Positions 26,177 to 34,349 of a DNA stretch of 64,000 bases are shown here, one piece after another. The DNA is from TMP-86 sp039807285 (GTDB lineage: Bacteria > Pseudomonadota > Gammaproteobacteria > Steroidobacterales > Steroidobacteraceae): contig JBGAGK010000002.1 in assembly GCA_044226785.1 (NCBI GenBank), positions 1 to 64,000 of the forward strand, written 5' to 3'. The notes under the pieces were generated by a model that worked only from the letters and a program-made list of their open reading frames with translations, searched no databases and was not told the DNA's origin. Positions within the stretch are counted from its first letter, which is position 1; the number at the start of each line of letters is the position of its first letter. The position numbers and the translations under genes were made by a program.

Positions 26177-28003
26177 TCATGCAGGCAGATCATGATGGTG
26201 TGGCTCGGACCCGTTGCCATCGGGGCCCGCGAGCAGATCCAGCACGGCGCGGCGCGCTCCCATGGCGTGCACGGGCAATGCCAGCACATCGCCGGGGCGT
26301 GCCCAGTCGAGCGCACATCGCGCGGCCTCGACTTCGGTGCCGCGGTCCCGCAGCGCGGAATCTGTCATGCCCAGCTGCAACAGTGCGGAGCGGATGATTC
26401 GTGGTACCTCGCCGGGCGCGCGGCCGCGCAGATGTGCTTCATCCTCCTTGACCACCACCAGGTCCGGCTGGAATTGCGCAGCCACCTGTGCAAGCTTCCG
26501 GATGTCGTCGTCCCGCCGGTTTCCGGCGTGCCCGAGCAATATCCCCAGGCGTCCCCCGCGGCGAAAATGCTGGGCCACCTCCAGGAATCCGCGCAACCCG
26601 TCTGGATTGTGCGCGTAGTCGATCAGCACGGTGACGCCATTGCGCTGGAAGCGCATCATGCGCCCGGAATTGTCCTGGGGATTGGCGCCAAATTGAGCCA
26701 GCACGGAGGAGATGGTCCGCGCGGAGATGCCCAGCGACAGGGCGGCCAATGCGGCACCGGCGATGTTGGCAATGTTGTAAATCGCCACGCCGTCGAGCGT
26801 CAGCGGCATGGAGGCGATGCGGCCGAGATCATGATGCTGACCGGCGTGCGTGGCCAGCAGGCTCCCGTCCCGTGCGGCGCAGTACGGGGCGCCGGAAGCA
26901 GTGAGGCGGCGCAGGGAAGGGGAGTCCGCATCGAGACCGAACCAGCCCAGTGGCGGACAGCGGCCGTAGCGCGCCGCGATGCTGCCGATGGCGGATCGCA
27001 ATTGCCCGTCCTCGGCGTTCAGCACCAGCAACCCTGCAGGCTTCACGGCTGCCGCCACCACCAGCTTGACCTGCGCCAGTGCCGCGAGATCATCGATTCC
27101 ATATTCGCCGAAATGATCGGCGCTCACGTTGGTGACCACTGCCACGTCCGCCTGCGTAACCGCAAGTCCGCGCCGCAGGATGCCGCCCCGGGCCGTTTCC
27201 AGCACGGCGATTCCGGTACGCGGCTCGCGCAACACCCGACGGGCGCCGGCGGGCCCCGAGTAATCGCCACTCTCCAGCACCTGGTCATCGAGGAACACGC
27301 CATCCGTGCAGCTGTAACCGGCGTGAAGGCCATGGGCGCGGGCAAATGCTGCCAGCAGGCGCACCGTCGTGGTCTTGCCGTTGGATCCCGTCACCAGCGC
27401 AATCGGAAGACCGTGCAAGGACGGCCACGGAACTTCCTCCACCGCCGGCAGTTGCAACAACGGGTAGGTTCGCGCGCCGGCGCCGGCGCCCAGGGTCAGT
27501 CCGTCATCATCCTCCACGTGCGGCAAGGTGCACGCTGCCGCGCGTTCCGCCAGGGCGCGCAGGCCCGGATTGGCTTCCGTCTTCGCCAGCACGGCAAAGC
27601 GCGCAAATGCTGCCGCTTCATCGAGCGCCGGGAGCATCGGTGGCGCGATTTCGTCGTCGAGGGCCGCCTGCACGGCCTGATCGATCAGGCCCGCTTCGAT
27701 ATCCTCCGCACGGGCGGGATCGCGTGCGCCGAGCGAAGCACACAGCGCCCACTCGTTGATTTCCGTGGCGAGAAACAGCTGATCGATGGGCGCGGTCATG
27801 GCCAGCGACACACCGCGCGCGTGCGGCCGCGCGATAGTGCCGGGCCGCGCCCAGCCCAGCGCAGCGGCGGCCAGCCCGATCCGGCTGCGCCAGCCTTCGA
27901 TCAATGCGTCATCGACCACAATGTCCCGGGTGTCGAGAATGGCGCCCGGGGAGCCAAAGAACAGGTTGGCGCCGGTGAGGCGCCGCGAATCTTCGAAGGG
28001 CAG
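26177..28003 (-). CDS. Second cyanophycin-locus Mur ligase, start codon non-standard
   Basis: This protein of about 608 residues is homologous to the Mur-ligase half of the cyanophycin synthetase encoded just upstream. It has P-loop TGSNGKTTT, CTDGVFLDDQ, VLETARGGILRRGL and VTNVSADHFGEYG; the N-terminal ATP-grasp region is absent. The first ATG/GTG-type codon is GTG 27919. However, the frame upstream clearly encodes family sequence (FEDSRRLTGANLFF), so translation must begin earlier, perhaps at CTG 28003 or AUC 28018 beside the cphA stop. Some proteobacterial cyanophycin loci carry such a second gene (cphA-prime). Its reaction is not established here. Confidence 0.8.
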   Translation of the reverse strand: MPFEDSRRLTGANLFFGSPGAILDTRDIVVDDALIEGWRSRIGLAAAALGWARPGTIARPHARGVSLAMTAPIDQLFLATEINEWALCASLGARDPARAEDIEAGLIDQAVQAALDDEIAPPMLPALDEAAAFARFAVLAKTEANPGLRALAERAAACTLPHVEDDDGLTLGAGAGARTYPLLQLPAVEEVPWPSLHGLPIALVTGSNGKTTTVRLLAAFARAHGLHAGYSCTDGVFLDDQVLESGDYSGPAGARRVLREPRTGIAVLETARGGILRRGLAVTQADVAVVTNVSADHFGEYGIDDLAALAQVKLVVAAAVKPAGLLVLNAEDGQLRSAIGSIAARYGRCPPLGWFGLDADSPSLRRLTASGAPYCAARDGSLLATHAGQHHDLGRIASMPLTLDGVAIYNIANIAGAALAALSLGISARTISSVLAQFGANPQDNSGRMMRFQRNGVTVLIDYAHNPDGLRGFLEVAQHFRRGGRLGILLGHAGNRRDDDIRKLAQVAAQFQPDLVVVKEDEAHLRGRAPGEVPRIIRSALLQLGMTDSALRDRGTEVEAARCALDWARPGDVLALPVHAMGARRAVLDLLAGPDGNGSEPHHHDLPA

Positions 28004-28017
28004 CGCGGAGGCGATGA

Positions 28018-30846
28018 TCAGTCCTCTGCGTCGGGTGCCACACGGATACCGCGTTCGTCGCGCAGGAGTCCCTCACGGTTGAACGGGGCCGGTGTATCCA
28101 GTGCCAGCGCACCCGGATCGGCAAAGCCGCCCACGCCGCCCTGGGTTGTGATCTGCGCGGTGCCGGGCAGGCTGGCCGGAGCGCCGGGAACCGGTGTCGC
28201 TGCCGGTTTGAACTTGGTGATCTGTTTCCACGAGCGCACCAGTGCATCGGCGAACACCAGCAGCAGATCGCCGCTCTGGCCCATGCGCAGCGCGGCATCG
28301 ATGGCCTCCTGCTCATCCGGAATCACCGAGATGGCGCTCTCCGGCACGCCACTGGCCATCAGCGCCCTGGCCTGCAGGCGCGGGACTTCGTCGGGCGCAC
28401 GGTCGCGCAGACTGTCATCACGCCGGCAGATGTAGTGGTCGAAGCGCCCGGCCACGGCATGGGCGATGGCCACGAGGTCCTCGTCGCGCCGGTCACCGGG
28501 TCCGGCCAGCACCACGATGCGCCGTCCCGTGACATCCAGCCGGCAGGCGAGGTCGGCCATCATGCCCACGGCATGCGCATTGTGTCCGTAGTCGAACAGC
28601 ACCTTGAAGGGATGCTCGTTGAACACGTTCATTCGGCCCGGTGCCTGGAAGAATGTGGAATCGAAGGTACGCAGGCCCTGTCGGATGGCGTCGAGCTTGA
28701 TGTTGAGGGAAAACGCCATGGCAGCGGCAAACATGGCATTTTGCACATTGTGCATGGCGCGCCCTTCGAGGGTTGCCGGGATCAGATGCGTCCACAGCAG
28801 AGGAATGTGGCCGCCGCGCTCATACAGCGTGATCATCTGGCCGTTGACACCGGCTTCCATGGCGCAGGCGCGCCCGCCCGCGCGGATGTGCTCGCGCACC
28901 AGGGTGTGCTGGGGGTTCATGGTCACATAGCAGATGTTCCGCGCCTCCGTGTAGCCGGACATCTTCAGCACCAGCGGATCATCGGCGTTGAGCACGGCGC
29001 AGTCGCTCGCCACTTCCACCACGATGCGCTTCAATTCCGCAAGCTGCTCCAGCGTATTGATGCCCTTGAGGCCGAGGTGGTCGGATTGCACGTTGAGCAC
29101 GGCGCCCACGTTCACTTCGCGTACACCCATGCCAGCGCGCAGCAACCCGCCACGGGCGGTCTCGAGTACCGCGATGTCGATCTGCGGGTCGGCCAGAACC
29201 ATGCGCGCCGAGACCGGCCCGGTCATGTCGCCCGCCACGGTGCGCTGCCCGTCGATATAGACGCCGTCCGTGGTGGTCAGGCCCGGCGTGAAGCCGGCCA
29301 TCTTGGCGATGTGGGCCAGCATGCGGGCGGTGGTGGTCTTGCCGTTGGTTCCGGTGACTGCTGCGATGGGTACGCGCGAGGCAGTGCCGGGCGGGAACAG
29401 CATGCTCACGACCGGTGTGGCCACATCGCGTCCCTTGCCCTCGCTGGGCGCCACATGCATGCGAAATCCGGGCGCTGCATTCACCTCGCAGATGCCGCCA
29501 CCAATGGTGCGGAAGCTTTCGGTGATATTCCTGGACAAAAAATCCACGCCACCCACATCCAGCCCGATGGCGCGCACCGCCCGCTCGGCCATCTCGCGAT
29601 TGTCGGGATGGATCACGTCGGTGACATCGGTGGCCGTGCCACCGGTGGACAGGTTGGCGGTGGAACGCAGATACACGAGCTGGCCGGTCTCTGGCACTGA
29701 CCCGGCCGTGAGCCCGGCGCGTTCCAGCATCTTGAGTGCCTGTGCGTCCAGCTCCAGGCGCGTCAGGACCTTCTCGTGGCCCACACCCCGGCGCGGATCC
29801 TGATTCACGATCTCGATGAGCTGCACGATGGTGTGTCTGCCATCACCCACCACGTGCCCCGGGGTGCGTCGCGTGGCCGCCACCAGTTCGCCGTTCACCA
29901 CCAGCAGGCGGTGATCATCGCCTTCCAGAAAAGTCTCGACGATGACGGATCGGGAATGCTCGCGCGCCACCGCAAAACCGTGCGCCACTTCGGCGTCAGT
30001 GGTCAGCCGGATGGAAATGCCGCGGCCGTGATTGCCGTTATAGGGTTTGGTGACCACAGGAAAGCCGATGCGGCGTGCGGCACGCACGGCCTGGCCTTCG
30101 GTCTGCACCAGCTCCTGCCTGGGCACCGGGAGTCCCAGGGTCGCGAGGATCTTGTTGGTCTCCTCCTTGTCGCTGGCCAGTTCCACCGCGATGTGCGAGG
30201 TGCGGCTGGTGACCGTGGCCTGGATGCGCTGCTGGAATTTTCCATGTCCCAATTGGACCAGCGACTGGTCGTTGAGGCGCAACCACGGAATGTCCTGCTT
30301 CTCCGCGGCCCGCACCAGGGAGGCGGTGGAAGGCCCCAGCGCACGGCGCTGTGCATAGCGGATGAACTCATCACGCGCGCCTTCCCAGATCCAGTCGGGT
30401 GGCACGGAGTCAACCGGGCGGATCGCCGCCGGGAGCAGTGAGCACAGGAGCTTGAGGCCCAGCTCGCCCGCGGCAATGCCTTCATCCCGCTGCGCATATT
30501 CGTATACCACGGTGTATACGCCGGGCGCATCGGCTGACCGGGTCTTGCCGAAGGTGACTTCCTCGCCGGCCATGTTCTGCAGCTCGATGGCCACGTGCTC
30601 CAGCACATGACCCAGCCACGTACCCTCGTCCTCGCGCATGCGGCGCAGGAAGCCACCGGGCTCGCGATAGGAGCAGCCATGCTCCGTGAGGCCCGGGAGG
30701 GCGGCCGCCAGCGCATCGACGAATCCGGGACCCAGCCGCCCCGTCGGCCAGGCTTCGAGTTCGCCGAGGTCGAGGTCGAGCCGGATGACGGGAAATCGCG
30801 CGTACAGCGAGGGGCCCACATAAACCGACCGATCCACAATGCGCAT
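28018..30846 (-). CDS. cphA: Cyanophycin synthetase
   Basis: The enzyme polymerises aspartate and arginine into multi-L-arginyl-poly-L-aspartate using ATP, without ribosomes. The protein has 942 residues. Its N-terminal domain is RIVDRSVYVGPSLYARFP, followed by an ATP-grasp region with GFPVVTKPYNGNHGRG and a Mur-ligase half with P-loop VTGTNGKTTT, TTDGVYIDGQ and VLETARGGLLRAG. The C-terminus extends past the usual end (typically near 870-900) with a Pro/Gly-rich tail. ATG 30846 is chosen over ATG 30876 for its GGAG at good spacing and family fit. It sits 30 nt after cyanophycinase. Confidence 0.94.
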   Translation of the reverse strand: MRIVDRSVYVGPSLYARFPVIRLDLDLGELEAWPTGRLGPGFVDALAAALPGLTEHGCSYREPGGFLRRMREDEGTWLGHVLEHVAIELQNMAGEEVTFGKTRSADAPGVYTVVYEYAQRDEGIAAGELGLKLLCSLLPAAIRPVDSVPPDWIWEGARDEFIRYAQRRALGPSTASLVRAAEKQDIPWLRLNDQSLVQLGHGKFQQRIQATVTSRTSHIAVELASDKEETNKILATLGLPVPRQELVQTEGQAVRAARRIGFPVVTKPYNGNHGRGISIRLTTDAEVAHGFAVAREHSRSVIVETFLEGDDHRLLVVNGELVAATRRTPGHVVGDGRHTIVQLIEIVNQDPRRGVGHEKVLTRLELDAQALKMLERAGLTAGSVPETGQLVYLRSTANLSTGGTATDVTDVIHPDNREMAERAVRAIGLDVGGVDFLSRNITESFRTIGGGICEVNAAPGFRMHVAPSEGKGRDVATPVVSMLFPPGTASRVPIAAVTGTNGKTTTARMLAHIAKMAGFTPGLTTTDGVYIDGQRTVAGDMTGPVSARMVLADPQIDIAVLETARGGLLRAGMGVREVNVGAVLNVQSDHLGLKGINTLEQLAELKRIVVEVASDCAVLNADDPLVLKMSGYTEARNICYVTMNPQHTLVREHIRAGGRACAMEAGVNGQMITLYERGGHIPLLWTHLIPATLEGRAMHNVQNAMFAAAMAFSLNIKLDAIRQGLRTFDSTFFQAPGRMNVFNEHPFKVLFDYGHNAHAVGMMADLACRLDVTGRRIVVLAGPGDRRDEDLVAIAHAVAGRFDHYICRRDDSLRDRAPDEVPRLQARALMASGVPESAISVIPDEQEAIDAALRMGQSGDLLLVFADALVRSWKQITKFKPAATPVPGAPASLPGTAQITTQGGVGGFADPGALALDTPAPFNREGLLRDERGIRVAPDAED

Positions 30847-30876
30847 GGGTACAGCTCCGCCGCTTGGCGCGGTCAA

Positions 30877-31728
30877 CTAATCCTTCGTCTGCTCTTTGGT
30901 CTGCGCCAGGCGGCCTGCCGACGCCTCCCGCGTATGAAGATTGAACGTGGCGCCCGCCACCAGGATATGCAGCTTCAGGCCGAGCATGCACACAGGTTGT
31001 CCCTCACTCACATCGCTCATGGAGGAGAAACTGACCTCGGAAGCATCCAGCAGCGTCACGCCCCCGCTGCCTTCGACTTCGACGATGTCGTCCGGGCTGA
31101 TGAACGCCGCCGTGTCCTCGTCGAGGCCAATCCCCACGGCAAAGGGATTGTAGGCCAGTGCCGTGACCAGCCGGCCAAGCCGGTCGCGCTGACGGAAATG
31201 CTGATCGATGATGAACCGGTTGGTGAGGCCGAGGCCCGGCGCCATGCGCACGCTGCCGGAAATAACCGCCGACCCTTCATCGCCAAAGGCGATCATGTGT
31301 TCGCTCAGGACGCTGGCACCAGCGCTGGTGCCTCCCACCGTAACGCCGTGTGCGTTACGCATGCGGATGACTTTCGCCACCGGCGTCCCTCCGAGCAGCG
31401 TGGTGAGCCGCAACTGGTTGCCACCGGTGAAGAAGATGCCGCTGGCCTTCTCCAGGCGGTCCAGTCGGCCCGGCTCGATGCAGTCGCGACGGGTGTCGAA
31501 ATCCATCACCGCCACCTCGGCCGCACCCAGGTTCCTGAACAGCTTCTCATAGCGCGACCCGGTCTCATGGATGCGGCTGGCGGTGGGAATGACGACGATG
31601 TTCGCCTCGCTCCCGCCGGATACGCTGAGGAAGCGCTGCAGGATATGGCGGTCATTTTCCTTATTCTCGGCGCCGCCGATGGGTACGATCCACCCGCGGG
31701 TCCCTCCAGTGGGAATCTTGCTGGGCAT
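30877..31728 (-). CDS. cphB: Cyanophycinase
   Basis: This 283-residue serine-type exopeptidase of family S51 degrades cyanophycin to beta-Asp-Arg dipeptides. The nucleophile is Ser135 in VGGTSAGAS. Further family segments are IVPIGGAENKE at the N-terminus, FFTGGNQLRL and GIGLDEDTAA. No export signal is seen, which fits an intracellular storage granule. It heads the cphB-cphA-Mur ligase operon, so synthesis and mobilisation are encoded together. Release of the dipeptide's amino acids would need an isoaspartyl dipeptidase, which is not in the window. Confidence 0.95.
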   Translation of the reverse strand: MPSKIPTGGTRGWIVPIGGAENKENDRHILQRFLSVSGGSEANIVVIPTASRIHETGSRYEKLFRNLGAAEVAVMDFDTRRDCIEPGRLDRLEKASGIFFTGGNQLRLTTLLGGTPVAKVIRMRNAHGVTVGGTSAGASVLSEHMIAFGDEGSAVISGSVRMAPGLGLTNRFIIDQHFRQRDRLGRLVTALAYNPFAVGIGLDEDTAAFISPDDIVEVEGSGGVTLLDASEVSFSSMSDVSEGQPVCMLGLKLHILVAGATFNLHTREASAGRLAQTKEQTKD

Positions 31729-31853
31729 ACGGCGTTTCGGGCCTCCTGTGACCTCAGCCGAAATGATGACGGATTACGGGCCGTCTGTCGCGTCCTGCCC
31801 GATTGCCGTAGTCGAGGCAAAGACGGTCATTGCAGACCAGAAGCCGGAGACCC

Positions 31854-31868
31854 GCCATGCCGCATGGC
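31854..31868. promoter_or_regulatory. Palindrome in the cphB/TonB-Sel1 divergent region
   Basis: A perfect inverted repeat GCCATGC-C-GCATGGC directly precedes an AT-rich CATAAT (31868-31873), which could be a -10 element for the plus-strand gene. It lies between two divergent genes, a usual place for an operator. No binding protein can be named. Confidence 0.35.
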
Positions 31869-31925
31869 ATAATAAACGCAGGGATCGACGTACTGCCAGG
31901 TCAGTGAGACAAACAGGGAGGCGGC

Positions 31926-33311
31926 ATGCGTGGTACGAAATGGTTGAGCGCCAGTATCGGCGTGATCTTGCTGGTTTGCGGTGCGGCGGCTCGTGCTGAT
32001 CTGGGCACCGCGGTTCGAGCCTACGAAAAGAAGGACTTCAGTACCGCCTTTGCGGAATTCAAGGCGCTCGCCGAACTGGGTCAGCCCGACGCGCAGTTGA
32101 ACCTTGCGATCATGTATGCCCGCGGTGAGGGAACCCCGGTCAGCATGACGAATGCCCATGCATGGGCATCGCTCGCGGCCACGAATGGTCAGAAGCGTGC
32201 GGCCTTGCTGGTTGCCCAGGTGGAACATGAACTCACTCCCACTTCCCTGAAACTGTCTGCCGAAATCCAGGCGGACTACAGCCCGGCAAGACTCAATGCG
32301 CGCCTGATGCCCGTCCTGTTGAACAATCGCGAGTACGCCGATCGGGATCCTGTCCGGCGGATCAAGCCCTTCATGCCCTCCTACCCGCTGGAGGCCCGGA
32401 ATCGGGGAGTCCAGGGTCAGGTCTACGTGGAATTCAAGGTGGCGCCCGATGGTCACGCCCGAATGCCGCGGATTCTGATGTCCGTTCCTCAGGGCACATT
32501 CGATGAGGCCGTTCGCCAAAGCGTGTTTCGAAGCACGTTTCTGCCGGGTCGCATCAATGGTCGTCCGGTCGCAACGGACACCGCGACCTTTTTTACGTTT
32601 CGGGTGGTCGAAACGAGCAGTGTCGACTATCCGGACCTGATGCGATTCGCGAAAGTCACGCGAAAGAAGGCGGAAGAGGGCGACATCGGGGCCCAGACCC
32701 TGTACGGCATGATGCTCGCCGGATTGCCACAGTTCGAAAAGCCGTTCAGCGAAGCGCTGCCCTGGTTCCTGAAGGCGGCGCAGGGTGGCTCTCCTTACTC
32801 GCAGTACCAGGTGGGAACGGCGCTGTTGCACGGACGCGGCTGCCAGTGCGAAGAGACCAAAGGCGAGATCTGGCTGGAAAAGGCGGCGCAAGCCGACCAG
32901 GCGGACGCGCAGGTGACGTTGGCGGAGTACCTGCTGAAAGGATCGCCATCCGATGAATCGGTGTCGGGCGCGAAGATCTGGCTGGACAGAGCGGCCAGGA
33001 GCGGCAACCTGACGGCCAAGTTGTATCTCGCTGCGTTGCTCTCCACGAACGGCTCGGCCTCGGTCCGCGATCCTGCGAAGGCGCTCTCGCTGATCAATGA
33101 TGCGCTGCCGACGATGAAGGATGATCCCACAAGTTTTGAGGTGCGGGCTGCGGCGCTGGCGGCCAAGGGAGACTTTGCCGCCGCGGTCAAGGATGAGGAA
33201 CGCGCGGTGGACATCGCGACACGCTACGGCTGGGACTTGGGTCCGTTGAACGAGCGTCTGAGCTCCTATCTGGCGCGAAAGCCCTGGGAAGGAAACCTGC
33301 TCATGCTGTGA
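31926..33311 (+). CDS. Periplasmic protein with Sel1 repeats and an internal TonB C-terminal domain
   Basis: This 461-residue protein has a cleavable signal peptide (ASIGVILLVCGAAARA), so it is probably periplasmic. Sel1-like TPR repeats occupy about 30-100, with ALAELGQPDAQLNLAIMYARG as the clearest unit. A TonB C-terminal-type domain spans about 140-215 (YPLEARNRGVQGQVYVEFKVAPDG region). A second block of Sel1 repeats runs from about 225 to 430. It lacks the transmembrane anchor and Pro-rich spacer of true TonB, so an energy-transducing role is unlikely; a protein-binding scaffold is more plausible. The gene is divergent from cyanophycinase. Confidence 0.82.
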   Translation: MRGTKWLSASIGVILLVCGAAARADLGTAVRAYEKKDFSTAFAEFKALAELGQPDAQLNLAIMYARGEGTPVSMTNAHAWASLAATNGQKRAALLVAQVEHELTPTSLKLSAEIQADYSPARLNARLMPVLLNNREYADRDPVRRIKPFMPSYPLEARNRGVQGQVYVEFKVAPDGHARMPRILMSVPQGTFDEAVRQSVFRSTFLPGRINGRPVATDTATFFTFRVVETSSVDYPDLMRFAKVTRKKAEEGDIGAQTLYGMMLAGLPQFEKPFSEALPWFLKAAQGGSPYSQYQVGTALLHGRGCQCEETKGEIWLEKAAQADQADAQVTLAEYLLKGSPSDESVSGAKIWLDRAARSGNLTAKLYLAALLSTNGSASVRDPAKALSLINDALPTMKDDPTSFEVRAAALAAKGDFAAAVKDEERAVDIATRYGWDLGPLNERLSSYLARKPWEGNLLML

Positions 33312-33402
33312 GCGGCCCGGCTGACAGGCGAAGAATGCTGGAATCGATGGCGCTTCGCTCCGCAAGGCCGGGTTCGTCCGACTTGAGCGGCAAGCAAGGC
33401 GA

Positions 33403-34197
33403 TCAGCCGCTGGGCTGAACCTTGCAGGCCGTCTTGTTCACGAACTCGCGCAGGCGCTCCTGCACCTCGCATCCGGTCTGCACGACAGCGGCCATCAGGC
33501 CTTCTGCGAACAGTCCTTCGGTCGGTGCCATGTCGGCGATCCGGTTGATGGAGCTGACGATGGCGTAGTTCGACAGCGGGGCGTTGCCGGCAATTTTGCG
33601 CGCCAGCTCCAGCCCCAGCTCGTACGACGACCGGGGATCGGTCCCGGTATTGCAGACGTAATGGGCGAGGCCCAGGCTCCGGCCTTCTTCGGCATTCAGC
33701 ACGCGCCCGGTCAGCATCATTTCCACCATCCGCGGTGCAGAGATGATCCTGGCGGTGCGCACTGTCGCGCCCCCGCCCGTGAAAATGCCGCGGGTTCCCT
33801 CGGGCAGGGCGAAGAACGTGTTCCTGTCAGCGACCCGTACGTGCGCAGCGCTTGCCAGTTCCAGGCCTCCGCCCACCACGGCTCCCTGCAGGCAGGCGAT
33901 CACCGGTATGCCGCCGTGCTGGATCTTGTCAAAGGCACGGTGCCACGCCTGGCATATGCGCAGGAACTCGACCGCACCTCGTGCCTTGTCGTGGTGTTCC
34001 CGCAAGTCCAGGCCGGCGCAGAAGTGCTCGCCCCGCGCTGTCATGAGAATGGCGCGGATATGATCTGGAACGCAGGAGAAATAGGCATCGATCTCGGCGA
34101 TGGCGTTCTCGTCCAGCGCATTGCGCTTGTGTGCCTTGTTGAGCGTGACGATGCCGATGTTGTCCAGTTCGGTGGTCTGCAGGAAGGACCCGGTCAT
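33403..34197 (-). CDS. Crotonase/enoyl-CoA hydratase family protein
   Basis: This 264-residue crotonase-fold protein acts on an acyl-CoA. The oxyanion-hole segments are visible (HFCAGLDLREH and VVGGGLELASAAHVRVAD), and a Glu falls in the LPEGTRGIFTGGGAT region. The exact catalytic Glu pattern differs from classical enoyl-CoA hydratase, so hydratase, isomerase or lyase activity cannot be separated by eye. ATG 34197 follows GGGAG. It is divergent from an AraC-type regulator 152 bp away, which may control it. No other beta-oxidation gene is adjacent. Confidence 0.82.
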   Translation of the reverse strand: MTGSFLQTTELDNIGIVTLNKAHKRNALDENAIAEIDAYFSCVPDHIRAILMTARGEHFCAGLDLREHHDKARGAVEFLRICQAWHRAFDKIQHGGIPVIACLQGAVVGGGLELASAAHVRVADRNTFFALPEGTRGIFTGGGATVRTARIISAPRMVEMMLTGRVLNAEEGRSLGLAHYVCNTGTDPRSSYELGLELARKIAGNAPLSNYAIVSSINRIADMAPTEGLFAEGLMAAVVQTGCEVQERLREFVNKTACKVQPSG

Positions 34198-34286
34198 GGA
34201 GCTGCTCCCGTTCAATGGTGGCGGGCAATCCGCAATTCCTGTGGAGGATAAACCGTTCATCCCTGGTGCCAATTGCCAATGACGCC

Positions 34287-34307
34287 GTCAGATATGCAAA
34301 TGCTGAC
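34287..34307. promoter_or_regulatory. Dyad in the crotonase/AraC divergent region
   Basis: GTCAG-N11-CTGAC with a partly symmetrical AT-rich centre lies 43 nt upstream of the AraC-type gene start. It could be a regulator site for one or both divergent genes. The match is short and the call is tentative. Confidence 0.3.
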
Positions 34308-34349
34308 AACAGCACCTTGCCGGGAAAGCGCTCGGGTAGACTGGAAGCG

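Noticed and set aside
26066..28435. Open frame of 789 codons on the plus strand across the cyanophycin ligases
   Set aside because: It is antisense to two well-supported Mur-ligase genes and has a composition typical of shadow frames.
31827..33365. Open frame of 512 codons on the minus strand
   Set aside because: It is fully antisense to the TonB-Sel1 gene, which has a signal peptide and repeats.
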